From Pterobdella sp. o SKG-2022 (lineage: Eukaryota > Annelida > Clitellata > Hirudinida > Piscicolidae): DNA of 64,000 nt. The notes below the pieces were generated by a model. That model did not search any database. It was not told where the DNA came from and saw only the letters and a list, made by a program, of their open reading frames with translations. Numbering within the stretch: position 1 is the stretch's first letter; every line of letters starts with the position of its first letter. Location of the stretch: NCBI GenBank assembly GCA_964035795.1, contig OZ038321.1:12744208-12808207 (forward strand), in the 5' to 3' direction. The position numbers and the translations under genes were made by a program. Shown one piece after another: positions 39,421-52,000 of this stretch.

Positions 39421-42400
39421 ATGGCGACTGTTATTTTAGATAATGGAGCTTATTCTGCAAAAATAGGATACAATACCGACTCAGAGCCCAGGTTTCTTCT
39501 AAATCATTGAATCAGAAACATAATGATAATACAATTCTGAAATATAAAATTTTGAAAATTCACATGATAATGATTTTTAATTATCTTACCCAAAGCTTAC
39601 TTTTATTTTGTAGGGTTGTTCCAAACTGTATAATCAAGGCTAAGCAGGTTAGAAGCAGAGTTTTTGTAGCAGATCAGATTGATGAATGCAAGGATCTTTC
39701 TGGGCTTTACTACATGCTTGCTTTCCAAAAGGTTTTACCATCAATAGCAAATTAGTTTTGAAGGTAATGCATAAAATATATTAAAGCTCAAATATTTTTT
39801 ACAGCTCATATTAGAATATTCTTTTAGCTTTGTGTCAGTAGCTTATGTAAATAGCAGTTGGCTAAACATATTAATATAAGCTAATTTTATAATTATACAA
39901 ATAAGCTATTTTTTTTGGAAAATTTGTCAAAACTTTGAGTCAAAAATAATGTCCAAACTCAATTCATCAAACTTTGAGATCAATCATTTCCACAATTGAA
40001 CAGTTTTCAAATAAGATCTTTTGCCAAGCCAAAAGACAATGATACCAAAATATCAGTCTATTGATATTTTAATTTCTGTCATTTAGGTTGTAACAGAAAA
40101 GCAGTTTGTAACAACAGTTTCTAGGTTGAATATAGTTCAACATCAATGCTAAAAAAACAAAATACTATAAATGATGTAAGCATTCTCAAGCACCTTCAAC
40201 ATATAGTGTGAATTGGTCTTTATTTAGCACTCATTCATAAGTTCAGCATTTGCTACAAATTTTATTCAATGGAAGTACATCGTGGTACAGGGGCTAAATG
40301 TTGGCCCAACATGAGAATTAATCTTCTGTAATATTAGGCTTCATTCTCATCTAACTTTCAATATTACATGTATAAATAATAAAACAGGGATATCTTACAA
40401 ACTGGGATGTACAAAAACAAGTATGGGACCATATATTTTCAAAGAATGGTATTAATGTAAGTATTTTTTTTATACCCATGTAAGCATGGAGATAATGTAA
40501 AATTATGATGATATGTTCTAAGTATGATCATTTCGTTGGACTCAATATTAATAAAAACATGGTAATTGGGAGAATTTGATTACTCAGAGCAGAACATGTA
40601 ACTCTTTCAAAAACCCTAAATAACTTATCCTTTTATCCAGTCCACTAAAATTTCAAAATTTTTTTAATAAATCTTTAAAATAACTTTTCAGCGACATCTT
40701 ATGTATTTTTTATACAGTAATTATCTAGAGAAAATTAATTTGAAGAGTTTTCATACATTTATTGAAAATCAAGCTGTAATTTTCAGTGTGTATAGTCATT
40801 CAAACTTAATTTATAACTAATTTTCCATACATAGACGAGTAATATTCTAAATTATCTTTGTTATGCTTTCAACTCCAATCACATTTCATGCTAATGTTTT
40901 AAGGTAAGGTTATACTTATCAAAAATTGTACCTTAAGCTTAAATATAATTAAGGAAATTCCTCAAATTGATGTTCTATAGATAAATTTTCAAAATCAAAT
41001 TTTAAAAATACTTTTTTAATTTAAAATAGTGAAAATAATTATTATTATTTATGTTTTTCAATAATTCTGAAATATTTGGAAAGTACTTTTAAAAATTTTG
41101 TAATTTTGAAATCAACTTAAATGAAAATATATAAACTTCCAACCTGCAAATCCAGGCAAACTTAGAAGAATCAGGAGTGATCATAACAGAAGGTCAATTC
41201 AACTTCAGATCTGTACAAGAAGCTCTAGATGAGATGTTTATGTGTGAATATAATGTTCCTTTCCTTCTTAGATGCACTCGTTAGTAGGCAGTTTTGCGTG
41301 TGGGAGTGTATTTGAAAAATGTTTTAATAAGTTCATTAGTTTTTGTATCTAGATGTTTGGATGGGCCACTTAGGTTATTTTCTTAAAGTTCTATTGATGT
41401 CCGAATAAAAATTTTTAAACCTGTCCTATTGATACAACTACTATAATTTTTTAATCAAAAGAATAAAATAATTATTCAAGTTTCTCACAAACATACCCAG
41501 CCAGCTACCTCAGTTATTACAACACATTCAAGCAACTTCCCAATATGTCCTGTTGTCTGGTTGTGGATACAGGTTATTTTGTTGTTTCCATTATTCTTAT
41601 ACTTATTTACTTATTGTTCTTGTATAGGCTACTCATTCACACATCTGGTACCTTACCACAAAGGAAAGCCTATCAAAGAAGCTACAAGGAGGTCAATAAA
41701 TTTTAATAAAATAATAATATTATTATTGTTGTTTTTACATAGTCGTATGATAATATAGTTATAATCTAACTAGATTGTTTAAAGTAATGAAAATTATTAA
41801 AACATCTGACAGATTTGGTTTTATTAAATTCTCAAAATACTTTTAGAAATATAAATAACAGTTACAATAGCAGTTCTGGTTGTAAAGGTGTTTTAGGTAC
41901 AATACCTTAAACCCGTCTCAAACTTATTGCAGCTAAAACATCATTTGCAAACTATATAAAAAAACGCTGTATGATAGTGGTTTTATTTTTTGAAAAATAC
42001 TGCAAAAAGTGAGAAAAATTAAATAAGTTATGATTGTTCAAGCTCGCTAGCAATTTTATAATTTGATCTAGCGTCAATACAACACAATGACAAGGTTAAA
42101 AATGAACAAGCATAGATACGATAAAAGTTTATTGTCCTTATTCATTATAGGATTAGTGTTGGAGGGAAGCTGTTAACAAACCATCTGAAAGAAATCATCT
42201 CTTATAGGTTTTGTTTGTATTGTGCGCTTTCCTTCTTGTTATATTCCTTTTGTAAACAATATTTAATTTTTTAAATTGAGTAGTAAGAAGTTTTTCAAGT
42301 AAATAAATTTTCTTGGTGCGTAATCCACCAAAAATTTGGTGCTTTAGACTGCAAGGAATGCTCCATTTAAGTAGAAATCTTGGTGTAGTGTGGTCTTTTG

Positions 42401-44877
42401 AAAACTTCTCAGTGATCATTTTGTCAAAGCTTCTTTGAAGAGTGCTTCGTTGTAAGCTTTTGTTGAATTTTCACTTTCGTAGACTATTTATTAAATACAC
42501 TCACATACAGACAACTGATGGTGATGGATGAAACACACGTGGTGAATCAATTGAAAGAGGACACGTGTTTTGTGAGTCAAGACTTCAACATGGATATGAA
42601 GATTGCTAAGTTTGTGATGGGGGGCGGATGCGTTTGTAGTGGTTAGAGTAGGGTTTAAGTATATATTAAATGAAATAATTTCAAGAAATAATAGAAATCT
42701 ATATCTTGCAGAACGATTAAATATCCATCACGTTAGCTAATGGCTAATTTACTTCTTTTATAATTAATCTCCATAAATTTTCATAAAAACACCTGAACAG
42801 ACTAAGGGGTGAGTTAAACACAGTGTACAAGGATTATGTGCTGCCAGATTATACGCACATCAGGAGGGGTCATGTCAGAGGGGCAGATGAGAGCCTCGAC
42901 AGCAGTCAACAGGTTTGTAGTGGGTCGTAGGAGTTTCAATGTTTGGTTTATTATACGCCAGAATATGCTCGATAATGTTACTTTGTTAACGAAAAGATTT
43001 TTATCTCAATAAAATTCATTAGTGTTGTTAAATATACTCAAATAAATACACGTTTATATAATCTTTAAAATAGCAAAAGCAGAATCATATATACCTTGAA
43101 AATAAACAATCACAGATGATCAGGATGAACAACGAAAGATTTTCTATTCCAGAGATATTGTTTCACCCTTCAGACATCGGCATACACGAGATGGGGTTGT
43201 CTGAGGCTATAGTCTTTGTCATCAACCTTACACCTGAAGGTATCAACTTTTTGCATCTGTTTCCATTCTAGCGTGCCTCTATGTGAAAATAAAATAGTTT
43301 CAATGATTTTAGGCAATTATAGATATCTCGGAACTAAGATAATGAATTGATATTGACGCTAGGATGCTTCAATTTTTAGCAGTTTTAGGGCGCTGATTCT
43401 TCTCTAGTCATAATAAAAATATAACATGATTTATTTTTATTAAGTGAAAATAGCTAAAACTTTTTGAAATTCTACGTTAATATTTCATTCACTTGATATT
43501 CGCCAAATTGCTGCAAACAAATCTAATTACAAGTATCAACACCTTTTTGTATGGCTTGTTTCAAAGAGAATAATAGTAGTAGATAAAAAAATAATATTAT
43601 TATTATTATTTATTATTATTATTATTAACATTATTATTATTATTATTATTATTAACATTATTATTATTATTATTATTATTAACATTATTATTATTATTAT
43701 TTAGGGCTGAGACCCTTCTTCTACTTGAACATCGTCTTGACAGGAGGCAACTGTAGCTTTCCTGGATTCAAAGATAGAGTGTATGACCATGTTTTGTATG
43801 TTAAAATATTTATCATGAAACATTAGAAAAAAATTTATTTTAACTTATTCATTACTTACACAACACACTAACGCAGACAAAAAAACACCTCACAACTACA
43901 TACACTATATGAAACGTAATACAAATATGATACTTATCACAGTACTGTAATACACAATAGTTACTTCTCTCTAGAAAAACTCTTCAGCACACACTACTAA
44001 CCGTGCATAAAAATTGGACATTAACACCAGTTATAAAGACGTGAGATCCATGGCTCCTGATATTTTTGAGGTGTCAGTCAGGTGTGATGAGAAGTGAGTT
44101 TGTGTGTTTGTGAGCTAGTTTTTACGAATTTTTTGATTTTTTGAACTTTATGTTATATTGAACTTGATAAAAAAGAAAAGCGTAAGGTTCTAAATTTTTT
44201 TGTTGAAGCAACGTGTTGATGGTTCGCTCAAAATGCAAAAGATTTGTTCTTGAGCTTTTTTCTGTTATTGTTCCAAGCTTTAGTTTTCACATTATAAACT
44301 CCTAATTTAAAAACTATTAAAATAAATATAAAATAAGTCAGCAAATAAATATTTTGATAATATCTTGGAGGTCTAGACGAAAACAAAAATTAATTCAAGA
44401 TCAATTAAGGAATAAGCTTTAATGTAATGGCAAGAGTTCAGAGATTAGATAATTGTACCAGTATCTCAGTCAGATTTAAATAGTTAATGAGCTCATTAAT
44501 ATTCCTTTTTGCTTGACTGTTTTTATTATTAATTTAAATTATTCAGTTTTTTTGGAAAATATCTTCAAGTTTTTAAGTTCTCATGTTTGTAGTCGTTTTG
44601 CCTTTATAATAAAATAATTTATTATATAAGATTAATAAATCTTGAGCCATATTTATTTGCAATATCTTTGAATACATTGAGAAACCAAACCATAAACACA
44701 CAAACCCGTTATGAAAAGCATTTCAAGCGCTTCAAATCTCTTCACAGTCCAGAACTCACTGCCTGGAAGGGTGGTGTAAAGCTAGCAAACTCCACTGACC
44801 TTCTCAACCACATTGTCACCAGAGATCAGTATGAGGAGTTCGGACCTAATATTTGCCTTTCTACTTTCGTGTATTGA
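39421..44877 (+). CDS. ACTR6: Actin-related protein 6 (ACTR6/Arp6), 13 exons, 388 aa
   Basis: Exons: 39421-39491, 39614-39731, 40388-40456, 41156-41279, 41501-41572, 41628-41691, 42151-42207, 42511-42609, 42801-42912, 43116-43239, 43705-43795, 44046-44081 and 44748-44877. All are GT-AG with matching phases and total 389 codons, against 396 aa in human ACTR6. Landmarks: LDNGAYSAKIGY (N-terminal actin fold), VVPNC, NWDVQKQVWD, ITEGQFNF, VVDTGYSFTHLVPY (phosphate-2 loop), VGGKLLTNHLKEIISYR, MDETHVVNQLKED, NERFSIPEILFHPSDIG, VLTGGNCSFPGFKDRVY and AWKGGVKLA near the C-terminus. Family role: subunit of the SWR1/SRCAP complex that exchanges H2A for H2A.Z in nucleosomes; nuclear. The segment before AWKGG is a few residues shorter than in human. 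Intron 2 holds a SINE relic, and intron 10 ends in a (TTA)n tract. Confidence 0.97.
40195..40335 (-). repeat. Degenerate SINE body in ACTR6 intron 2
   Basis: The minus strand reads TTAGCCCCTGTACCACGATG... AAATTTGTAGCAAATGC, aligning in order with the body of the SINE at 61,311-61,488 (TTAGCACCTGTTCCACAGTG... AAATTTGTAGCAAGC). The tRNA-like head is mostly decayed. Confidence 0.65.
43588..43704. repeat. (TTA)n microsatellite running into ACTR6 exon 11 acceptor
   Basis: TTA/ATT repeats interrupted three times by AACA, ending in ATTTAG directly before exon 11 (GGCTGAGACCC). The tract therefore supplies the pyrimidine region of the 3' splice site. Confidence 0.9.
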
Positions 44878-45116
44878 TCTTTTGTCTACGTGATTTACTG
44901 TTTTTATGTCTACTTTTTGTTGTCTGCGCTATTTGTTATTTTAGTATGTTTCATGAGTTTTTTTCATTTTATTCTGTTTCACATACATATTCATTTGGAT
45001 TTTTCAAACGATCATTTGTGTTTAGAAAGTATTTCCAGGTGAAATAGTTTATAAATGTTTTTATGTTTTATATTTTTATGCTGATGTTTATAATGTTTCA
45101 CCAACTCTAATATCCA

Positions 45117-45122
45117 AATAAA
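45117..45122 (+). terminator. Putative ACTR6 poly(A) signal AATAAA
   Basis: AATAAA 240 bases past the ACTR6 stop, immediately before the palindromic element. Poly(A) use is inferred from position only. Confidence 0.45.
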
Positions 45123-45127
45123 AAAAC

Positions 45128-45271
45128 TTTTAGGAGTTTATTTTATTGCACGAAGCTTTTCGTAAAATGAACTTAAACTAGCAACTGGAGGTACAAATAT
45201 ATTTATACCTCCACTTGATAATGTAAGTTCATCTTACAAAAAGCTTCGTGCAATAAAATAAACTCCTAAAA
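45128..45271. mobile_element. MITE-like palindromic element, ~46-bp arms
   Basis: Left arm 45128-45174 (TTTTAGGAGTTTATTTTATT, GCACGAAGCTTTTCGTAAAA, TGAACTT) and right arm 45225-45271 are reverse complements with two mismatches. The 50-base centre holds a nested palindrome, TGGAGGTA (45186-45193) and TACCTCCA (45206-45213). There is no coding capacity. A second copy ends at the 6717 gap, so it is a dispersed family. It could be a non-autonomous DNA transposon or foldback element; no target-site duplication was settled by eye. Confidence 0.75.
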
Positions 45272-46985
45272 ATGTTTTCATTTGAATACTTATCATAATG
45301 TCATATATTTTCGAATTATTAAATCATAAAATGGTTCAGTCTGTTAAAACTAAAATAATTCATAAAAAAGTTTTCTTTTATAAAAACATGTACCTTTTCA
45401 TTAAAATTGTATTCTAAAATATGTAAGCTTAATTTAAAAAAAAACATAACCTTCACATCGACCTCATAGTAAACATCTAGAGCAAGGATTGATCCAATAC
45501 ATCGAGCTGATCTGTAATTTTTGTGAACTTTTTTTATAAATGTTTTCTCTTATATCATTTTGTGCGTTGAACTAAAAAACAAATGACAGATTTCTAATAA
45601 GAAAGGCCTGCATCAAAAACATGAACAAAAGTATTGCTTTTAAAACTAAAAAATCACCTCATGAGCACATTTCAATGACAGATTATCATACATTTTAATT
45701 GTTGTTTCATCTTCAAGACAATTCGTTATTTTTCATAATTTCAATAGAAATATTCTTATTAAAACTTTTCTTCGCAAGATAAAACACATTTACATGAACA
45801 TAATTATCTAAAGTTTTTTACATGAAACATACTAATAAAAAAAAAGTTATTTTTATTAGAATCATCTTGAAGCATATATTTTTGAAACTAGCTTCAAAAT
45901 TTAATCAAGAAGTATTTTTCTTTAAAGAATACCCCGCCTTGAGCTGCATAAAGTCAAAAAAGGTACAAGAGATAATATTAAAAGAGGAAGAAAGTAATAA
46001 GATTTTATAGTAATTTACAATAAGTCTTCTTTGAACATAATTAATTTCACCACAATAAATGTTTGAATGCTTTCTTCAACACTGCTTTTTGAAGCTGTAA
46101 ACCCAAAGAGTTACTATTTATGATGAAAAAACAATCGAACTAAATTGAATAATAAAGTTAAAAAAATAGTCTTTATAATAAGCAAAAAATATACTTAGAA
46201 TAATTAACAATAAGACAGGTTATAATAAAAAAATATTTTTCTTCAATAAAAAATAAGAAATTTTGAAGGCATGCAAATTAAGGCCTCGAGTTAGATCTTG
46301 ATACATTTTATTGCATAACTACTTGGCTCACGTTGTTTTTGTGTGCTTTGGTTTGCGTTTGTCAAAAAAAATACTTTTTTTGAAATAATTTACTAAGAGA
46401 TTCCACATGTTTAGGTATTTTTGTATGGTACCAGTAATTCTTTGTGCTTCATGTCGATTTTTTTCGGAAACTTGGTTTTAAAGTTTAAACTATAAAATAG
46501 TATATTTTTATCTAATCAAAATTTTTTAACTAGGTGTATTTTTCATAAATATTATTTAGTTTCAAAAAAAATAAACATATATACATACTTAATCAGGCGA
46601 AAAAATAAATCTTTGAAAATGGCTTCAATGTCTCTCAAAGTTAAATTTTTACTTCTTATTCAGATATGAACTAAATTGATTTGTGTATTTAATTTCCTAG
46701 ATACTGTTTTGTGAGTTTGCACCTTTTATTAAGGTTAGTTTGACATTCATGATGTTCGGAGTATATGAACTTAAGACATTTAACATTTAGACATATTTCC
46801 AAAAAAAAAATAGCAGAAGTTCATTCTATTTTGCAATTTAAATTCAAAGATTTTAAATTAAGTCCCTTGAAAGGTGATGCAGCGATGATATGGGAAATGA
46901 GAGTTTACTTATCTGTGGGATTGCTTTAAAATGCGCCGTGAAATTTCTCCCAAGAAACTTAATATTTTTTCATACACTTTTTTAG
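45272..46985. other. Intergenic, AT-rich
   Basis: No gene recognised. The + frame at 45822-46010 is Lys/Ile/Phe-rich without a splice context. A 30-codon coding-like stretch near 46,845-46,930 (KGDAAMIWEMRVYLSVG) is unassigned. Confidence 0.35.
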
Positions 46986-47064
46986 TTATTGCATCACATT
47001 ACCGTCATGTCCCTCCAAGCGTTTCGCGTGCAGAAATACGTGTTTAAAGACCAAAATAACCAGG
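46986..47064 (+). other. Candidate exon, unidentified
   Basis: A strong acceptor (CACTTTTTTAG) is followed by LLHHITVMSLQAFRVQKYVF... and a donor CAGG|GTATGT. The frame also stays open through the donor for about 20 further codons. The composition is protein-like, but no family was recognised and no neighbouring exon was joined. Confidence 0.3.
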
Positions 47065-47805
47065 GTATGTGGAAAAAGCCTCTAAATATAATGAGAACAT
47101 GCCTTTCAATACGAGAATATGCTTTTTAAAATGAAGAATTTGAGAAATAAAAAAAAATTGCAAATTTTTCTATAATTTTATCAATAACTTCAGAAAATTT
47201 ATGAGTTGTAGCTCAATTTTGTTTTCCTCGATGAGACAGTTGTTAAAATCAATACACACCAATAATCTAAAAGAATTTTGATTTACAAAAATGTATTAGT
47301 ACTGAAAAATAATTTTATTCTACTTTGAATTAATAGAGGTGTTAAACTAAAGTCGAAGCATATTTTTCATTAGCAGTAAATTGGATATTTTTGACACAAA
47401 TGCTCTAGGCAACTTTTTCTATTAGCTTAGTTTTGCCACTGTTAAATTTCTTATATAGTTTTTTATTTTAGAAAATGTCGAAACCCTATTTTTATCTTTC
47501 ATTTCGAATACTATTCTTGTTGTTGTTCGTCAATCGTGTTCGAATATGACCATGGCAACAAACAAAAAAATATTATTATTTATTTATTTATATATACATA
47601 TATATTTTACTAAATAAAGTTGTATAGAAAATTATCATAATATGAGATGAAAATAAATATTATCATAAAATAAATCAATAAATAAGAATGAATAAGTAAG
47701 CTATAATAGTAATGATAATAATAATAGTAATAATAGAAGAACAAAATAAAAGTAAAATATTGAATGAATAGAAATAAATAAGATGAAATAAAGATAAAAT
47801 AGCTT

Positions 47806-48195
47806 TTATCTGTGTGTTCTTGTGTGGCTGATCAGACCGATTCGCGCCAGAAAACCTCTTCCACATGTTTGGCACCAGTGTGTGGGAAGTCTCTCTGGTG
47901 CACCTTCTCCACTTTTGCGTTTTATGCGTTTTAATTTTGCAGCGTTTAGACGGTTTTCTTCTGAGAGGAGTGCACCATTACTGATCAATCTACGCCAAGC
48001 GGGCCTGTCAGAGGCAGCTTTTTCCCACGCAGGGACGTCTATATTGAAGTCCTTTAGATTTGACTTAAAATGATCTTTATAACGTTTGCGTGAGGCTCTG
48101 ATTTTTCTTTGACCATTTTTGAGCTGACCGTAGAAGAGTTGTTTAGGAATTCTAGAGTCCGCAATACGAAATACACGACCAGCCCATTGTATCTG
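47806..48195 (-). pseudogene. Relic of a LINE ORF2 C-terminus with a C2H2 zinc finger
   Basis: The minus strand reads QWAGRVFRIADSRIPKQLFY, then KNGQRKIRASRKRYKD, DRPAWR and CQTCGRGFLARIGLISHTRT. This is the C-terminal block of a widespread animal endonuclease-RT retroelement (WAGHV..M.D.RIPKQLLYGEL.. followed by a C-x2-C-x12-H-x3-H finger). No upstream RT domain is present, so the piece is 5'-truncated. The frame is open to the stop. It belongs to a different LINE family from the three copies above. Confidence 0.85.
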
Positions 48196-48837
48196 TGCAA
48201 AAGGAGTATGAATGATACATGAACAATAGAGCAATATATTTTAATTGCATATGAAAAAAACTGCAAAAATTGACTCAATTTGAGGGATTTATTTGCGATG
48301 GTGTTTGGCCATTATGTTTGATTTGATTTATAAAAGGCAAAAATAATATTTAAGCGAATCAATTAAAAGTTAACATTTTTCTATAAAAAAAAATACAAAT
48401 TTTATTAAAAGATTGAATATAATAAAAAAATTCTCATAATCTACTGAAGAAAATACAACTAAAACAAGCTAGGCATTTTATATATAGCCTCGCCAAACAC
48501 CTGCTCGCATACTGATCCGCTGGCTCTTAATTGATACTAATTAGTATTTTATTGCTCACTAATTGCTTATTATTAATTATTCATGACATTATTTTGCTGC
48601 TAAAAATAAAACACTTAGATTCAAATTATATCAATTTTATTTATTTTAATTTTATAAAATTATTTAAACTTGATTTACAAATAGTATTAGTTTGATGTGC
48701 TAAAAACACGAAAAAGCTTGCACTATTCAAGACCATGATCAAATCATTTGGAATTATGCGCTGGTTCAAGCAAAACCTGTTTATCTCTAGGCTCTTGTGT
48801 TTTCACCTTTCTTCTTGAAATGCTTTTTCTTTTATAG

Positions 48838-49044
48838 AAGCGTCTATTTGAGGAAAGTTCAATAAAATGTTTTAAACCTTGCTACAACCAAAGCGGCACC
48901 AAGATCGGCGTGTACAAATCAAAAACTTCTAATGACGCTGTACTAGCTGTTGAAGAAGAAAAATCTCCAAATTCTTATGAAATTTTTTTCAAATGTTTAT
49001 TTCACACTAAATCTCTTTTTTATAAAACACAGTTTTTGGGCTGA
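48838..49044 (+). other. Candidate terminal exon, 68 codons, unidentified
   Basis: A very good acceptor (GCTTTTTCTTTTATAG) is followed by KRLFEESSIKCFKPCYNQSG and TKIGVYKSKTSNDAVLAVEE; the frame stays open to TGA. The first ~45 residues look like real protein, the last ~20 like AT-rich filler, so an unseen donor may end it earlier. No family recognised; it could be a decayed gene. Confidence 0.35.
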
Positions 49045-52000
49045 GCTAGCATGCCATGTAAAATACTGCAAATTTTGCTTTTGGCGCTGTTAAGATATTC
49101 ACATATATCAGCTCTAGTTTTTTGAAAACCGCTCTTTTATACACAAATAAACAAAGTTATTGTAAAAATGAAATAAGTTTTGTAAATAATAGAAGTGTAT
49201 GTCATAATCCAAAATCCAGTCAGCAAAAATATCTGGTTTCTATTCAAGAAAAATCAGTTTCCGTATTGAATTTCAATTATAAAGCTAAATAAAAATTTAT
49301 GTTGACTTGTGTACCACTTTTACTCTTATGAGGGAGTCACTTGCTCAACTCATGGATCTTGAATAAATTCTCAAAAAAATTTTCATAATAACTCAAAGAT
49401 CTTAGATATATGCACAATAATGGAATACCTTGAGTTCTACTGCGTTGTATAGGAGTTTTTTTCCGTGAAATTCTTTTAAAAAATATTTTCCATTGAAGAA
49501 AACAATTAGAGAAAGAAAATATTTGAAAAAGCAAAAGATGAAAGATATAGACAACACCAAAATTTATTTTTAATTGTTTAAAACTGAAGACTGCTAAGCC
49601 TTCATTATTTTTGATAACCATTATAGAAATCACAAAAGCTAAATGTGGGCAGTAACTTAGCGCAGTGTGATTGTCAACGTTGACAGTGCAACGTAAGATG
49701 CAGATGGATGTATGGGAGAACCAGAGTCACACGTGACCTAATATGATTATAACTTTTATTTATTATTATTAATTTGAACTGTAAGTATTGAATTCTGATA
49801 TGATTTGAATTCTTGTTTTATTATCATTACTTTTTGTTATAATTTTTAAATTCATACGGAGTAACAGTGATTGAAAAAGTACGTCGATCAGCCAATGAGA
49901 AAAGATTATTCAATAAATAAAATTTTAATTAATTGGAAATATAAAATAGAGTAAAATCAAGAGTAAAAATAATAAAAACCTTCTTTCAAATCAATTGTAC
50001 TTTTTTCTAATCCTTTTCTATCTTCCATATAACTAGATGTCTGAAAAGTGGCAAAAGTCTTCTTGTTGTTTTCTCGATTCAATTTTCATTTTCGATTTTT
50101 TATTTAGTATTATTTCATTTTTCTCCTATAAAAATTGTGAACATTTTCTCTGGATTAACTGTTTAGGGTAATATTTTTCTATCATTTTGATTTTATCAGA
50201 CTAAACATTAGTTTAACTTTTTGCTTCTATTGATTTTGTTTTTGCAGTTCGATTTTTACCACAACTTGAAAATTTTGTATTCAAATTTATTTTTATAAGA
50301 GTTCTAAAAAGTAGAATGAAATACATCAACAATATGTGAGTACTTTCAGAACACAGATATATTTTTGAAATTTAAAAAAAAAATTGAATAATTTTTTATT
50401 TCCGGATTGATATTTACGAAGGTTGACATGATTTATACTTTGTCAATGCCTTTTCTCAAATATGACGGCCATTTCAATTTTTTAAAAGAAAACTTCAAAG
50501 TAAACAAAAAAATGTGAATTTTCGAATTTTTTAAATAAATTATTCAGAAATCCAACTAGTTTCCCCAATAAATTGTTCTCTGGTATATATAAACTTTTCT
50601 ACCTATTCTGGGCATGACGTTTAACTGCTCCTAACTTAGCGTCTTCTAATTGAGACTGCTTTTCTGTTATAAACTATATAATAGAAGACTTTTGTAACAG
50701 GTATCCACAAACTGATATTCTTGGATCTTTGTCATTCAGCAGGGTGCATGATCATTCTTTGTCAACCCCAGTTACTGTGTTATGTACAGCAGTATAATCT
50801 AATTCGATTAATTAATAACACATGACCATAAGAAATACTTATTTTTTTTAAAACAAAAAACTTTAAACTTCAAACTATTAGCATTGAAACTAGTTTATTT
50901 TGATCAAATTAATTTATAATATTTCCAAAAAAAAATCTTTTGGAAAACTGCTGTATGAACCTACTTCTATACTTTTCATGTTAAAACCAAATTTATCAAA
51001 AATTATAGCTTTTCTGTTGTTCCAATAATTTCATCAAAAACCTCATCTTCAAACGTGAATTTTTAAAAATTAATTTCAAAAATGCTTATCACTGAAAGTT
51101 ATACTAGGAGATAAGTAATTTCATCCCATATGTGGTTTGGTCATTGGTAGGTTTTATAGGGTGCTGACTCATTTATTTCATAATAACATATAAAAAACAA
51201 AATAAAACAATAAAACAAACAAAAGTTTAGCTCAAAGAAAGAAACTACCTGATGTGATTAATATTTAATGAATATACATATGAAAAGTGAGTGTGGCTGT
51301 TAATTTTGATATTTAAATATAAGAAAACAAAATTTTTAAAAAAGTCAAATGAAAAACTTTTTTCTATAAAAAATGAGCAACCAAAATGCTGAAGTTGAAA
51401 AAATAATTGAAAAATTGGAATAATTAATTGATTAATTTTTAAGAAAACTCATGTTCACATGGAGAACTCCCTAAAAACCTATAGAATGCGCAACTCAACC
51501 CGGTTGATGGGTGACCTTATGGTCGACTTTATTTAATTAATTAGGAAAAAAAAAATTATTTGTAAACGGAAGAAAAATTTTGATGAGATTCAAGGTTTGA
51601 AACAACTTTCTAGTATTTTGATTTAAATGACCTGAAACTAACGGCTATTTTTATAATTTTTTTCTGATTTTGTTAGGGTGGAATATTATTTATTTCAAAT
51701 TTGAAAAAGAAACTCATTTATAATTGCAAGAAAAATTTTGATTTTCTTAGGAACAATTGAGAAAACTTAATTGGAGTCAAAATTAGCTGAAAGTATGGTC
51801 TAAAATAATAAAAAAGAATGATTTGCATTAATTTTTCCACTAACAAATCAGTTTTTACTATAAGTAATTTTAATTGCAACAACTTAATGGTGTAATAGAT
51901 TGAATAAGTTTTTCAATCCACTTTGAGAGACAATATAAACTTGGACATTTACGGCCAATTTACAAAGAGTTTCCACAGTTTCAAATGAATCTATTTTTTA

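Noticed and set aside
48484..48535. hAT-transposase-like fragment on minus (SGSVCEQVFGEA)
   Set aside because: Only about a dozen residues resemble the hAT dimerisation block; too short and not supported by flanking sequence.
40086..50700. Shared AACAGAAAAGCAGT string at 40.09 kb (+) and 50.66 kb (-) as a repeat family
   Set aside because: Only about 14 bases match, with no extension on either side.
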